A stretch of DNA of 64,000 nt from Stenotrophomonas sp046736075 (GTDB taxonomy: Bacteria; Pseudomonadota; Gammaproteobacteria; Xanthomonadales; Xanthomonadaceae), in NCBI RefSeq assembly GCF_046736075.1, contig NZ_CP177163.1:3844001-3908000 (forward strand), given 5' to 3'. The position numbers and the translations under genes are program-made. The notes under the pieces were generated by a model. The model made no database searches, had not been told where the DNA came from, and saw only the letters and a list, made by a program, of their open reading frames with translations. Positions 16,413 to 25,085 of the stretch are shown piece after piece; position 1 is the first letter of the stretch, and the number at the start of each line of letters is the position of its first letter.

Positions 16413-17033
16413 ATGGCCAACGATGGGGTAAACGATCCAGTCAACACTGGACGTCGACGGTTTCTGTCAGCAACCACTGCGGTGGTTGGCGCGGTCGGCG
16501 TCGGATTTGCAGCGGTGCCGTTCATCAAGTCCTGGAATCCCAGCGCCCGCGCCAAACTGGCCGGGGCGCCGGTGATCGCCGACATCAGTGCGCTGCAGGA
16601 AGGCCAGCGGCTGGTCCTCGAGTGGCGAGGGCAGCCGATCTGGATCGTCAAACGGTCCAAGGCCATCCTCGATGCGCTGCACGGTCTGGATGGCCGCCTG
16701 AAGGATCCCGAGTCGGGCGAGAAGGAACAGCAGCCGGACTACGTGCTCAAACAGAACCCCGAATTCCGCGCGATCAAGGCCGATGTCTCGGTCCTGGTCG
16801 GGCTGTGCACCCATCTGGGCTGCTCGCCGGAAATGGTGGCCGAGATCCGCCCTGAACCGTACGACCCGCAGTGGAAGGGCGGCTACTTCTGCCCCTGCCA
16901 CAAGTCGCGCTTCGACATGTCTGGTCGCGTGTTCAAGGATGTGCCGGCGCCGATCAACCTGCTGGTGCCGCCGCACCATTACCAGGACGACAACACCATC
17001 ATCATCGGCGTTGACCCGCAGGGGGCGGCTTGA
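16413..17033 (+). CDS. petA: Ubiquinol-cytochrome c reductase, Rieske Fe-S subunit
   Basis: 206 residues. [2Fe-2S] subunit of the cytochrome bc1 complex, passing electrons from ubiquinol to cytochrome c1 on the periplasmic side. Cluster ligands lie in CTHLGC (residues 132-137) and CPCHKS (from residue 160). The N-terminus carries a twin-arginine-type signal anchor (RRRFLSATTAVVGAVGVGFA), as expected for a Rieske protein inserted by Tat. The ATG at 16413 follows a GGAG ribosome-binding site. It is the first gene of petABC, 2 bp before the petB start. Confidence 0.95.
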   Translation: MANDGVNDPVNTGRRRFLSATTAVVGAVGVGFAAVPFIKSWNPSARAKLAGAPVIADISALQEGQRLVLEWRGQPIWIVKRSKAILDALHGLDGRLKDPESGEKEQQPDYVLKQNPEFRAIKADVSVLVGLCTHLGCSPEMVAEIRPEPYDPQWKGGYFCPCHKSRFDMSGRVFKDVPAPINLLVPPHHYQDDNTIIIGVDPQGAA

Positions 17034-17035
17034 GC

Positions 17036-18295
17036 ATGGCCAATATCCTTACCCGCACCGCCACAGGCGTCGCCGACTGGGTCAACGCGCGCGCGCCGGG
17101 CCTGATGCCGGTGTACCGCAAGCACGTGAGCGAGTACTACGCGCCGAAGAATTTCAATATCTGGTACTACTTCGGTTCGTTGGCGCTGCTGATCCTGGTC
17201 AACCAGATCGTGACCGGCATCTTCCTCACGATGCACTACAAGACCAACGCGGCCGAAGCGTTCGCCTCCATCGAATACATCATGCGCGATGTCGAATGGG
17301 GCTGGCTGATCCGCTACATGCACTCGACCGGGGCCTCGCTGTTCTTCATCGTGGTCTACCTGCACATGTTCCGCGGGCTGCTTTACGGCAGCTACCAGAA
17401 GCCGCGCGAACTGGTGTGGATCCTGGGCATGCTGATCTACCTGGTGCTGATGGCCGAAGCCTTCATGGGCTACGTGCTGCCGTGGGGCCAGATGTCGTTC
17501 TGGGGCGCCAAGGTGATCATCTCGCTGTTCGGCGCCATTCCGGTGATCGGCAACGGCCTCACCGAATGGATCATGGGCGATTACCTGCCCAGCGATGCCA
17601 CGCTCAACCGCTTCTTCGCCCTGCACGTGATCGCCCTGCCGCTGGTGCTGCTGCTGCTGGTGGTGCTGCACCTGGGCGCGCTGCACGAAGTCGGGTCGAA
17701 CAACCCTGACGGCGTGGAGATCAAGAAGGGGCCCAAGGGCAACCGCTGGTCGGCCACCGCGCCCGCCGACGGCATTCCGTTCCATCCGTATTACACGCTC
17801 AAGGATGGCGTGGGCGCCGGCTTCCTGCTGGTCATCGCCGCGTTCATCATCTTCTTCGCACCGGCGTTCGGCGGGCTGTTCCTCGAGCACGACAACTTCA
17901 CCGAAGCCAACCGCCTGGTCACCCCCGAGCACATCAAGCCGGTCTGGTACTACACCCCGTACTACGCGATGTTGCGGGTGGTGCCGAACAAGCTCGGCGG
18001 CGTGATCGTGATGTTCTCGGCCATCGCGATCCTGTTCCTGGTGCCGTGGCTGGATCGGGCCCGGGTCAAGTCGTACCGCTACCGGGGCCTGCTTTCGCGC
18101 GGCCTGCTCGGCATGTTCGCGGTCTGCTTCGTCTGGCTGGGCGTGATCGGTTCGGGCCCGGGCACGGACGCGCATGAGACCTACGTCGGGCGCGTGCTGA
18201 CCTTCCTGTATTTCGCCTTCTTCATCACCATGCCGCTATGGACCAAGCTGGACAGGACCAAGCCGGTACCGGACCGGGTGACCACGCATGACTGA
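17036..18295 (+). CDS. petB: Ubiquinol-cytochrome c reductase, cytochrome b
   Basis: 419 residues. Integral membrane subunit carrying the two b haems and both quinone sites. Typical motifs are present: GSLALLILVNQIVTGIFLTM, RYMHSTGASLFFIVVYLHMF, GYVLPWGQMSFWGAKVI and the PEHIKPVWY segment (the PEWY-type Qo loop). Helical hydrophobic stretches run throughout. The ATG at 17036 is preferred to an in-frame TTG at 17030. The 3' end overlaps petC by 8 bp. Confidence 0.95.
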   Translation: MANILTRTATGVADWVNARAPGLMPVYRKHVSEYYAPKNFNIWYYFGSLALLILVNQIVTGIFLTMHYKTNAAEAFASIEYIMRDVEWGWLIRYMHSTGASLFFIVVYLHMFRGLLYGSYQKPRELVWILGMLIYLVLMAEAFMGYVLPWGQMSFWGAKVIISLFGAIPVIGNGLTEWIMGDYLPSDATLNRFFALHVIALPLVLLLLVVLHLGALHEVGSNNPDGVEIKKGPKGNRWSATAPADGIPFHPYYTLKDGVGAGFLLVIAAFIIFFAPAFGGLFLEHDNFTEANRLVTPEHIKPVWYYTPYYAMLRVVPNKLGGVIVMFSAIAILFLVPWLDRARVKSYRYRGLLSRGLLGMFAVCFVWLGVIGSGPGTDAHETYVGRVLTFLYFAFFITMPLWTKLDRTKPVPDRVTTHD

Positions 18296-19034
18296 CCACT
18301 GGATTGTCCGGCTGGCCTGCGCGGCCGCCTTGATGCTGGCCAGCGGCCTGGCGGGTGCCGCCGAGGGCGGCAAGACCCTGCAGGCCGGCAACGACCTCAA
18401 CGACCGCGCGTCGCTGCAACGTGGCGCGCAGTTGTACATGAACTACTGCTCGGGCTGCCACGCGCTGAAATACCTGCGCTACTCGCGCATGGCCGAGGAC
18501 CTGGGGCTGAGCGAGGAAGAGGTGATGAACAACCTCAACTTCACCGGCACCCCTATCGGTGAACAGATCCCCGTCTCGATGCCCAAGGCACCTGCGGAGA
18601 AGTGGTTCGGCAAGATGCCGCCGGACCTGAGCCTGATTTCGCGCGTGCGGGGCAGCGACTGGGTCTATACGTACCTCAAGTCGTTCTACCTGGACCCGTC
18701 GCGCCCGCTGGGCTGGAACAACACGCTGTTCCCCAATGCCTCCATGCCCAACCCGCTGTGGGAGATGCAGGGCCTGCAGCACGCCGTGCATGGCAAGCCG
18801 GAGTCCCCGGGCGCGGATGCGCCGGTGATCGGGCTCAAGCTCGCGCAGCCGGGCAATGTGGACCCCGGGCAGTACGACCAGGCGGTGCGCGACATCACCA
18901 ACTTCCTGGAGTACGCCGGCGAGCCGGCCGCCCTGAAGCGCCAGAAGCTGGGCGTATGGGTCATTCTGTTCCTGGCGTTCCTGACCTTCCTGATCTATCT
19001 GCTGAAGAAGGAATACTGGAAGGACGTGCACTGA
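18288..19034 (+). CDS. petC: Ubiquinol-cytochrome c reductase, cytochrome c1
   Basis: 248 residues. Haem c subunit that passes electrons to soluble or membrane cytochrome c. A signal peptide (LACAAALMLASGLAGAA) is followed by the haem-binding CSGCH (C54-H58). A C-terminal membrane anchor (LGVWVILFLAFLTFLIYLLK) ends in a basic tail. It overlaps petB, so the three subunits are co-translated. Confidence 0.94.
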   Translation: MTDHWIVRLACAAALMLASGLAGAAEGGKTLQAGNDLNDRASLQRGAQLYMNYCSGCHALKYLRYSRMAEDLGLSEEEVMNNLNFTGTPIGEQIPVSMPKAPAEKWFGKMPPDLSLISRVRGSDWVYTYLKSFYLDPSRPLGWNNTLFPNASMPNPLWEMQGLQHAVHGKPESPGADAPVIGLKLAQPGNVDPGQYDQAVRDITNFLEYAGEPAALKRQKLGVWVILFLAFLTFLIYLLKKEYWKDVH

Positions 19035-19163
19035 ACGGGCAGGGCGCCGCCGTCGCGATTCATGGCTACCGGCATGAGACGCATGGCCTATTGGCTTTTG
19101 TGATGTGCAGTTGCACACTCGGGTACTGTGACGACTGCCAGCACTGGGCTGGTGGCGCCGATA

Positions 19164-19191
19164 CGACCGGCGGTTTCCGGTCGTTGGAGAG
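19164..19191 (+). promoter_or_regulatory. Hairpin next to the sspA ribosome-binding site
   Basis: A perfect 7-bp stem (CGACCGG-CGGTTT-CCGGTCG, 19164-19183) ends 2 bp before the GGAGAG ribosome-binding site of sspA. It may influence translation start. No factor is known for it. Confidence 0.35.
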
Positions 19192-19197
19192 CCTTTG

Positions 19198-19833
19198 ATG
19201 GCGGCGAGCGTACGCATGCGGAATACCCTGACGCTGTTTTCCTCGAACGACGATGTCCTGTGCCATCGCGTACGGTTGGTGCTGGCGGCCAAGGGCGTCA
19301 CCTATGACCTCGTTCCGGTCGATCCGCAGAACCCGCCCGAGGATCTCATCGACCTCAATCCGTACCACTCCGTGCCCACCCTGGTGGAGCGCGAGCTGGT
19401 GCTGTATGCGGCGTCGGTGGTGAGCGAATACCTGGACGAGCGTTACCCGCATCCGCCGCTGATGCCGGTCGATCCGCTGTCCCGCGCGCGCATCCGCCTG
19501 GCCATGCTGCGCATTGAGCACGACTGGGTGCCGCAGGTGCAGGCGATCCAGCTGGGCAACAAGACCCAGGCCGAAGCCGGCCGCAAGCGCCTGCGCGAGC
19601 TGCTGACCAGTGCGGTGCCGCTGTTCAAGGCCAGCAAGTTCTTCCTCAATCCGGAAATGAGCCTGGCCGACTGCGCGATGGCGCCGATCATCTGGCGTCT
19701 GCAGTCGCTGGACGTGGCGCTGCCCAAGGACGGCAAGTCGATCGAGGACTACGGCAACCGCATTTTCCGCCACCCGGGGTTCATCCGCAGCCTGACCGAC
19801 CAGGAAAAGAAGCTGCGCGATCTGCCCACCTGA
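19198..19833 (+). CDS. sspA: Stringent starvation protein A (GST-fold)
   Basis: 211 residues. RNA-polymerase-associated GST-fold protein that affects transcription under starvation and acid stress. The thioredoxin-like N-terminal half (TLFSSNDDVLCHRVRLVLAA, then NPYHSVPTLVERELVLY) and the helical C-terminal half match SspA. The ATG at 19198 lies 6 bp after GGAGAG; an overlapping TTG at 19195 is less likely. It is followed by sspB, the usual pair, although the ~140-bp gap contains a REP unit. Confidence 0.92.
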   Translation: MAASVRMRNTLTLFSSNDDVLCHRVRLVLAAKGVTYDLVPVDPQNPPEDLIDLNPYHSVPTLVERELVLYAASVVSEYLDERYPHPPLMPVDPLSRARIRLAMLRIEHDWVPQVQAIQLGNKTQAEAGRKRLRELLTSAVPLFKASKFFLNPEMSLADCAMAPIIWRLQSLDVALPKDGKSIEDYGNRIFRHPGFIRSLTDQEKKLRDLPT

Positions 19834-19944
19834 GCCGCGCGCGCCGTTGCCGATGACTGCATCGGCGCTTTACGCCCCGTGCGCCGGTGCTGACCGGTGC
19901 GGGTGCTGGCGCGTACACTTGCACCAGGCAATCCGGATCAAGAG

Positions 19945-19968
19945 CAGCCGAGCACGGCTCGGCTCTAC
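19945..19968 (-). repeat. GTAG-REP unit directly before sspB
   Basis: On the minus strand it reads GTAGAGCCGAGC-CGT-GCTCGGCTGC. Its GTAG end is only 3 bp before the first sspB ATG, so the stem occupies the place where a ribosome-binding site would be expected. Confidence 0.8.
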
Positions 19969-19971
19969 CAC

Positions 19972-20415
19972 ATGACTGAAGACACTTTCCGCATGACCAG
20001 CCACCGCCCGTACCTGTTGCGGGCCTTGGTGGAATGGATCAACGACAACGATCTGACCCCGCATATCCTGGTCGACGCGGGCATGCCCGGCGTGCAGGTC
20101 CCGCAGAGCGCGGTGAAGGATGGCCGGGTGGTGCTGAACATCGCCGAGCGCGCGGTGGTCCGGCTGCAAATCGACAACGAGGGCGTGAGCTTCTCGGCGC
20201 GGTTCTCCGGCACCAGCTATCCGGTGCAGGTGCCGATCTCGGCCGTGCTGGCCGTCTACGCCCGCGAGACCGGGCAGGGCATGGCGCTGCCGGACGACAT
20301 CCCCGGCCACGACCCGGGCCCGGACGACGAGCTGCCGCCGGATGATTCCCCGACGCCGCCGGACGACGCACCGCCCAAGCCGAGTGGCCGGCCGCACCTG
20401 CGCGTGGTCAAGTAA
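19972..20415 (+). CDS. sspB: ClpXP adaptor, stringent starvation protein B
   Basis: 147 residues from 19972, or 140 from the ATG at 19993. The adaptor delivers ssrA-tagged proteins to ClpXP. The core (HRPYLLRALVEWINDNDLTP, PGVQVP, DGRVVLNIAERAV, VLAVYARETGQGM) is clear. The acidic, Pro-rich C-terminal tail ends in GRPHLRVVK, the ClpX-binding tail. The start is open. A REP stem ends 3 bp before 19972, while a GAAGA lies 10 bp before 19993; the longer form is given because the extra residues look like a natural N-terminus. Confidence 0.9.
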   Translation: MTEDTFRMTSHRPYLLRALVEWINDNDLTPHILVDAGMPGVQVPQSAVKDGRVVLNIAERAVVRLQIDNEGVSFSARFSGTSYPVQVPISAVLAVYARETGQGMALPDDIPGHDPGPDDELPPDDSPTPPDDAPPKPSGRPHLRVVK

Positions 20416-20423
20416 CGCACCCC

Positions 20424-20594
20424 GTAGAGCCGGGTTCTACCCGGCTGCTGGTGCCTGTATCCAACATGCAGCCGGGTAGAACCCGGCTCTACGTGCTCTG
20501 CCCAGCCGGGTACAACCCGGCTCTACGCGAACTGCCCGGCCGGGTAGAACCCGGCTCTACGCGCACTGCCCGGCCGGGTAGAACCCGGCTCTAC
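20424..20594. repeat. Five-unit GTAG-REP array in mixed orientation
   Basis: One plus-strand unit (20424-20448, GTAGAGCCGGG-TTCTA-CCCGGCTGC) faces four minus-strand units ending in CTAC at 20492, 20526, 20560 and 20594, with a ~34 bp period. The stems differ slightly (one has a TACAA loop). The array lies between the convergent genes sspB and the DUF3301 gene. Confidence 0.9.
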
Positions 20595-20601
20595 GCGCGC
20601 A

Positions 20602-20958
20602 TCACACGTCCTCGGCGTCGCGGGTATCCACATCGCGGCGGATCTCGCTGATCCGCGCCGCCGACGGCCCGACGAAGGCCACCAGCTGGTCGCCCCGCAG
20701 CACCATGCGGCCACTGTGGCGGTCCACGCCATCGTGCGAATACTCGAATTTGAAGGTGCGCTCCCAGCCCAGCCAGCCACTGTCCTTGCGCACCACGCGC
20801 AGGCCGGTGGCATGCACGCTCTGGTCCAGCCACTGCACGTTGGCGGCACTGCAGGCATTGCGCCCCAGTTCGCCCGCGCGCTCTGCCGCCGCGCGCGAGG
20901 AATTCCAGAAGGCGTAGACGAACGCGCCGGCAATCATCAACAGGATCAGGCTGGGCAT
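20602..20958 (-). CDS. DUF3301-type small membrane protein
   Basis: 118 residues, function unknown. One N-terminal membrane segment (MPSLILLMIAGAFVYAFWNS) is followed by a soluble domain with the family pattern (NACSAANVQWLDQSV, RTFKFEYSHDGVDRHSG). It is a single-gene unit whose 3' end abuts the REP array. Confidence 0.7.
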   Translation of the reverse strand: MPSLILLMIAGAFVYAFWNSSRAAAERAGELGRNACSAANVQWLDQSVHATGLRVVRKDSGWLGWERTFKFEYSHDGVDRHSGRMVLRGDQLVAFVGPSAARISEIRRDVDTRDAEDV

Positions 20959-21041
20959 CGGCGGCTCGGTACGATCAGGGCGGGTGGCCTCCCAAGATGG
21001 CGACGAATGCCACGCGGATCAAGCCGCCCGCATCGTCGCGA

Positions 21042-22082
21042 TCATCGCGTCGTCGTCGTGGGTGGCGGCGGAGCGGGGCGCTGCGGCGCGATCTGGGGCG
21101 TGGCCGGGGCATCCGGCAACGCCGGCGGCCCGCCTGCAGGGGGCGGCACAGCCGCGCCCGCAGGGTCCGGCGCGACCACCGGCAGCGCGGCCGGTGCGGT
21201 CGCCACCAGCTTCAGCAGCGCGGCCCAGTCCTGCCGGTTGAAGCTGCATTCGTCCTCCCGGCCCGGGGTGCAGCCCGGGTCCACGCCGTCGCTGGCGCTG
21301 GCCTTGGCGGGCGGCAGCTCGATGCGGCCGCTGCGGTCCAGCGACAGCTTGCGCATCGCCACGGTGTTCATCACGTTGCCGCCGACCAGGTACAGGGTCC
21401 GGTCGCCGCCCACGTTGGCCGCGATCACCACTTCGCAGTGCGACTTCCAGTGCGCTACCGCGCCGCTGCCGAGGGACTGCACCAGGCCGCTGTAGCTCAG
21501 CGTCTGGCGGCGGTCGCGCAGGAAGCAGAGCAGGTCGCCCGGCGCGGGTTTCTCCTGTGCCGGATCGGTCATGCGGTACGGCCCGCTGTTCTGGTACGCA
21601 GCGCGGATGTAGTCGATGTGGCGCGGCGAACGGGTGAAGCCGGGCACACTGGCCCGCGTCATCACCCAGGAAATGAAGGCCGCCGACCACGGGTTGTCGA
21701 TCAGGAACGCGCGGCAGTCACTGTCGGTGTAGCGGGTGCCGAGCGGGGCCATGCAGCTGGACGCGCCGGGCTGGTCGCCCATCGGCGACAGCGTTCCGCT
21801 CTCGCGCCAGTAGCCCACCACCCGCTGCCACGCGATCAGCCCGTTGTCGGCCAGGTGCTCGCGCTCGGCTTCGGTGACGCTCAGGCTGGCGGCGCGCCCG
21901 TCGCGGTCGATGAAGGGGCGGAACCAGAGCCGGTGTTCGTTGCAGGCGGTCTGCACGATGTTCACCGCCAGCGGACTCAATCCGTAGCGCGGCGGGATGT
22001 CGCAGACTTCGGCGGCCGATGCGGCGGCCGGCAGCAGCGTCGCCAGCGGCGACAGGCATGCAAGCAGGAGCAGGGGGCGCAT
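21042..22082 (-). CDS. Secreted DUF2272 domain protein
   Basis: 346 residues. The signal peptide is MRPLLLLACLSPLATLLPAA (then ASA). The central domain resembles the DUF2272 family, which has an NlpC/P60-like look: W-S-A-A-F-I-S-W motif (DNPWSAAFISWVMTRA), PAPGDLLCFLRDRR and HCEVVIAANVGG. These would supply a Ser/His pair rather than Cys. The C-terminal 60 residues are low-complexity Pro/Ala (ending PAPPPPTTTTR). The start at 22082 is chosen for the signal peptide; the open frame extends upstream into intergenic sequence. Confidence 0.65.
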   Translation of the reverse strand: MRPLLLLACLSPLATLLPAAASAAEVCDIPPRYGLSPLAVNIVQTACNEHRLWFRPFIDRDGRAASLSVTEAEREHLADNGLIAWQRVVGYWRESGTLSPMGDQPGASSCMAPLGTRYTDSDCRAFLIDNPWSAAFISWVMTRASVPGFTRSPRHIDYIRAAYQNSGPYRMTDPAQEKPAPGDLLCFLRDRRQTLSYSGLVQSLGSGAVAHWKSHCEVVIAANVGGDRTLYLVGGNVMNTVAMRKLSLDRSGRIELPPAKASASDGVDPGCTPGREDECSFNRQDWAALLKLVATAPAALPVVAPDPAGAAVPPPAGGPPALPDAPATPQIAPQRPAPPPPTTTTR

Positions 22083-22155
22083 GCGCGCTCTCCGGGTGGG
22101 GGCAGGGCAAGCCTCGCAGACCCGGGCTGCCGACGCCGTGAACGTGGGCAGCGGT

Positions 22156-22178
22156 GGGTGCCGGCCGTGGGCCGGCAC
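22156..22178. repeat. REP-like palindrome without GTAG head
   Basis: A perfect 9-bp stem, GTGCCGGCC-GTG-GGCCGGCAC (arms 22158-22166 and 22170-22178), lies between nadC and the DUF2272 gene. It could terminate nadC transcription or be a REP remnant. Confidence 0.6.
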
Positions 22179-22186
22179 GTGTTCCC

Positions 22187-23044
22187 TCACCCCGGCGGAT
22201 CGCCCAGTTTCAGGGAGAGGTCGATCGCCTGCACATGCTTGGTCAGGCCGCCGATGGAGATGCAGTCCACGCCATCGTCGGCGATGGCGCGAAGCCCGGC
22301 CAGATCGACGCTGCCGGAGACCTCCAGCGGAATCTGCCCGGCGGTGATGCGCACGGCCTCGCGGCGCATGCCGGCGTCGAAGTCGTCGATCAGGATGCGT
22401 TCGCAGCCAACCGCCAACGCTTCGCGCAGCTGGACCAGGTCTTCGACCTCGACCACCAGCGGCAACTGCGGCCATTGCGCGCGCGCCGCCTGCACCGCGG
22501 CGGTGAGCGAGCCGGCCGCGCGGATGTGGTTTTCCTTCAGCATCACCGTGTCGAACAGCCCCTGGCGGTGGTTGTCGCCGCCGCCGCACCGGACCGCGTA
22601 CTTCTGCGCCACGCGCAGCCCGGGCAGGGTCTTGCGCGTATCCAGGATGCGCGTGCCGGTGCCGGCCACCGCAGCGACGTAGCGCGCCGTCGTGGTGGCC
22701 GTGCCGGACAGGGTCTGCAGGAAATTCAGCGAGGTCCGTTCGGCGCTGACCAGGCTGCGGTTGCGGCCCTGCAGGATCGCCAGCACGGTGCCGGCCCGGA
22801 CGCTGTCACCGTCGGCCACGCGCCAGTCGATCGTCACGTCCGGATCGAGCGCGCGGTGCGTGGCATCGAACCACGGCCGGCCGGCAATCACCGCGTCCTG
22901 CTTGCACAGCAGGTACGCGCTGTCGGGACGGTCGGGCAGCAGGGCGGCGGTGACATCGCCGGTGCCGATGTCTTCAGCCAGCGCACGGGCGACGTCCTCG
23001 GCCACCACGGCCGCAGACGGGACGGGCAACGGGGCCGGGCTCAT
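22187..23044 (-). CDS. nadC: Nicotinate-nucleotide pyrophosphorylase (carboxylating)
   Basis: 285 residues. Converts quinolinate and PRPP to nicotinate mononucleotide, CO2 and PPi in de novo NAD synthesis. Family landmarks are EDIGTGDVTAALLP, ERTSLNFLQTLSGTAT, the active-site ILDTRKTLPGLR with AQKYAVRCGGGDNHR, MLKENHI, VEVEDL and the phosphate-binding SGSVDLAGLRAIADDGVD. The start overlaps the stop of the Trm112-like gene (ATGA), so the two are co-transcribed. Confidence 0.95.
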   Translation of the reverse strand: MSPAPLPVPSAAVVAEDVARALAEDIGTGDVTAALLPDRPDSAYLLCKQDAVIAGRPWFDATHRALDPDVTIDWRVADGDSVRAGTVLAILQGRNRSLVSAERTSLNFLQTLSGTATTTARYVAAVAGTGTRILDTRKTLPGLRVAQKYAVRCGGGDNHRQGLFDTVMLKENHIRAAGSLTAAVQAARAQWPQLPLVVEVEDLVQLREALAVGCERILIDDFDAGMRREAVRITAGQIPLEVSGSVDLAGLRAIADDGVDCISIGGLTKHVQAIDLSLKLGDPPG

Positions 23045-23310
23045 TTTTCCGGGAAGTCGGCGATCTGCGCCGTCTCGATGGCCTCTTCGGCCAGCAGCAC
23101 CGGAATGTCGTCATCGACGCGGAACACCTGCTTGCGGTCGCGGGTCAGCAGCGCTTCGCGCAGGGGCTGGGCCTGGGGGCTGCCGTCGGCCTTGGCCACG
23201 CCACCGGCACCGATGGCGCGGTTGAGCGCTTCGAGGGCCTTGGCGTCGAGCAGGGACAGGGGCTGGCGCGTATCGGGCGAGCACAGCAGGTCGAGCAGCT
23301 TGCGATCCAT
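23041..23310 (-). CDS. Trm112-family small protein (YcaR-like)
   Basis: 89 residues. The pattern MDRKLLDLLCSPDTRQPLSL matches YcaR/UPF0434, relatives of Trm112, which activates methyltransferases. The usual four zinc cysteines are reduced to one (LLCSP). In E. coli ycaR lies between lpxK and kdsB; here that slot is empty and the gene sits with nadC. Confidence 0.75.
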   Translation of the reverse strand: MDRKLLDLLCSPDTRQPLSLLDAKALEALNRAIGAGGVAKADGSPQAQPLREALLTRDRKQVFRVDDDIPVLLAEEAIETAQIADFPEK

Positions 23311-23337
23311 GATTCTTCGTCTTGCGTGGAAGATGGC

Positions 23338-23343
23338 TAGAAT
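23338..23343 (+). promoter_or_regulatory. Candidate -10 element of purEK
   Basis: TAGAAT, 26 bp before the purE ATG. Only a poor -35 (TTCTTC, 23313-23318, 19-bp spacer) is seen. The gap to the divergent Trm112-like gene is 58 bp and must hold both promoters. Confidence 0.35.
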
Positions 23344-23368
23344 ACGTCTTTAAGGCAGGTGACGGCCA

Positions 23369-23872
23369 ATGACCCCCAACCAAACCGCGCCGCTCGTCGG
23401 CATCGTCATGGGTTCCCGCTCCGACTGGGAAACCATGCAGCACGCAGCCCAGAAGCTCGATTCGCTGGGTGTTCCCTACGAAGTGAAGGTCGTGTCGGCG
23501 CACCGCACGCCGGACGTTCTGTTCACCTACGCCGAGCAGGCCGGTGCACGCGGCCTGCGCGCGATCATCGCCGGCGCCGGTGGCGCCGCGCACCTGCCGG
23601 GCATGATCGCGGCCAAGACCGCGGTGCCGGTGCTGGGTGTGCCGGTGCAGTCCAAGGCCCTCAACGGCATGGATTCGCTGCTGTCGATCGTGCAGATGCC
23701 GGCCGGCATTCCGGTCGCCACCTTCGCCATCGGCAATGCCGGCGCGTCCAACGCAGCCCTGTTCGCCGCCGCCATGCTGGCCTCGGACCAGCCGGCGATC
23801 GGCCAGGCGCTGGACGCCTTCCGCGCCCGCCAGACCGAAGACGTCATGGCCCACGACGACCCGCGTCAATGA
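23369..23872 (+). CDS. purE: N5-carboxyaminoimidazole ribonucleotide mutase
   Basis: 167 residues. Class I PurE converts N5-CAIR to CAIR in purine synthesis. Motifs are MGSRSDWETM, VSAHRTPD, the glycine-rich AGAGGAAHLPGMIAAKT, and PVLGVPVQSKALNGMDSLLS. The stop overlaps the purK start (ATGA). Confidence 0.96.
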   Translation: MTPNQTAPLVGIVMGSRSDWETMQHAAQKLDSLGVPYEVKVVSAHRTPDVLFTYAEQAGARGLRAIIAGAGGAAHLPGMIAAKTAVPVLGVPVQSKALNGMDSLLSIVQMPAGIPVATFAIGNAGASNAALFAAAMLASDQPAIGQALDAFRARQTEDVMAHDDPRQ

Positions 23873-25017
23873 CCATGAAAACCGTCGGAATCCTGGGGGG
23901 CGGGCAGCTGGCGCGCATGATGGTGCTGGCGGGCGCGCCGCTGGGCCTGCGTTTCGAGTTGTACGACCCGGCTGCCGATGCCTGTGGCGCCCAGGTGGCG
24001 CCGCTGCAGGTGGCCGCCTTCGAGGACGAGGCCGCGCTGGCCGCGTTCGCGGCACGGGTGGACGTGGTGACGTTCGACTTCGAGAACGTCCCCGCGCACA
24101 GCGCCCGTTTCCTGGCCGAGCGCGTGCCGGTGTATCCCAATCCGGATGCGCTGGCCGTGGCCCAGGACCGGCTCAGCGAAAAGACCCTGTTCCAGCAGCT
24201 GGGCATCCCGCTGCCGCCGTTCGCCGATATCCGCAGCCGCGATGAACTGGCGGCCAGGGTGGCCGAGTTCGGCATGCCCTGCATCGTCAAGACGCGCCGG
24301 CTCGGCTACGACGGCAAAGGCCAGTTCCGTATCCGCAGCGCCGCCGACATCGACGCGGCCTGGGCGGCGCTGGGCGACTACGTCGACCGCACCGGACTGA
24401 TCCTGGAGGGCTTTGTCGCCTTCGATCGCGAGGTCAGCGTGGTGGCCGTCCGTGGCCCCGATGGGGAGTTCCGCGCCTGGCCGGTGACCGGCAACTGGCA
24501 CGTCGATGGCGTGCTGTCGGCCAGCCTGGCGCCGGCGCGGCTGAGCCCGGCCCAGCACGAGGCCGCCATCGGCCATGCGCGCGCGCTGGCCGAACGGCTG
24601 AACTATGTCGGGGTGTTCGCGCTGGAGCTGTTCTGCCGGGGCGACGAGCTGCTGGTCAACGAGATGGCACCGCGCGTGCACAACTCGGGCCACTGGACCA
24701 TCGAAGGCAGCGAGACCTCGCAGTTCGAGAACCACCTGCGGGCCGTGCTTGGCCTGCCGCTGGGCGATACGCGCATGCTCGGTCACGCCTGCATGCTCAA
24801 CTGGCTGGGCGCGATGCCTGATGCAGCCGCCGTGCTGGCGCAGTCCGGCGGCCACTGGCACGACTACGGCAAGCAGCCGCGGGACGGCCGCAAGGTCGGG
24901 CATGCCACGCTGCGCGACGATGACGCCCTGCGCCTGGCCGCAACGTTGGAGACGGTGGGCGGGCAGCTCGATCGCAACGCCCAGGTCGCCCCGGTGATCC
25001 ACACGCTGCGTGGCTGA
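23869..25017 (+). CDS. purK: N5-carboxyaminoimidazole ribonucleotide synthase
   Basis: 382 residues. ATP-grasp enzyme making N5-CAIR from AIR, bicarbonate and ATP, working directly with PurE. The N-terminal nucleotide-fold start is TVGILGGGQLARMM. The ATP-grasp core has IVKTRRLGYDGKGQFRI, EGFVAFDREVSVVAVR and NEMAPRVHNSGHWTIEG. The ATG at 23869 overlaps the purE stop; the frame is open further upstream but only as a shadow of purE. Confidence 0.96.
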   Translation: MTMKTVGILGGGQLARMMVLAGAPLGLRFELYDPAADACGAQVAPLQVAAFEDEAALAAFAARVDVVTFDFENVPAHSARFLAERVPVYPNPDALAVAQDRLSEKTLFQQLGIPLPPFADIRSRDELAARVAEFGMPCIVKTRRLGYDGKGQFRIRSAADIDAAWAALGDYVDRTGLILEGFVAFDREVSVVAVRGPDGEFRAWPVTGNWHVDGVLSASLAPARLSPAQHEAAIGHARALAERLNYVGVFALELFCRGDELLVNEMAPRVHNSGHWTIEGSETSQFENHLRAVLGLPLGDTRMLGHACMLNWLGAMPDAAAVLAQSGGHWHDYGKQPRDGRKVGHATLRDDDALRLAATLETVGGQLDRNAQVAPVIHTLRG

Positions 25018-25065
25018 CCGGCAGGTCGGCGCGGATGCCCACCTGCGGTGGGCGCGCGACTGAAA

Positions 25066-25075
25066 GGGGGGGGGG
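25066..25075 (+). repeat. Run of ten G residues
   Basis: Intergenic homopolymer about 50 bp after purK and before a REP pair. No gene reads through it. Confidence 0.9.
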
Positions 25076-25085
25076 CGCCGAGAAG

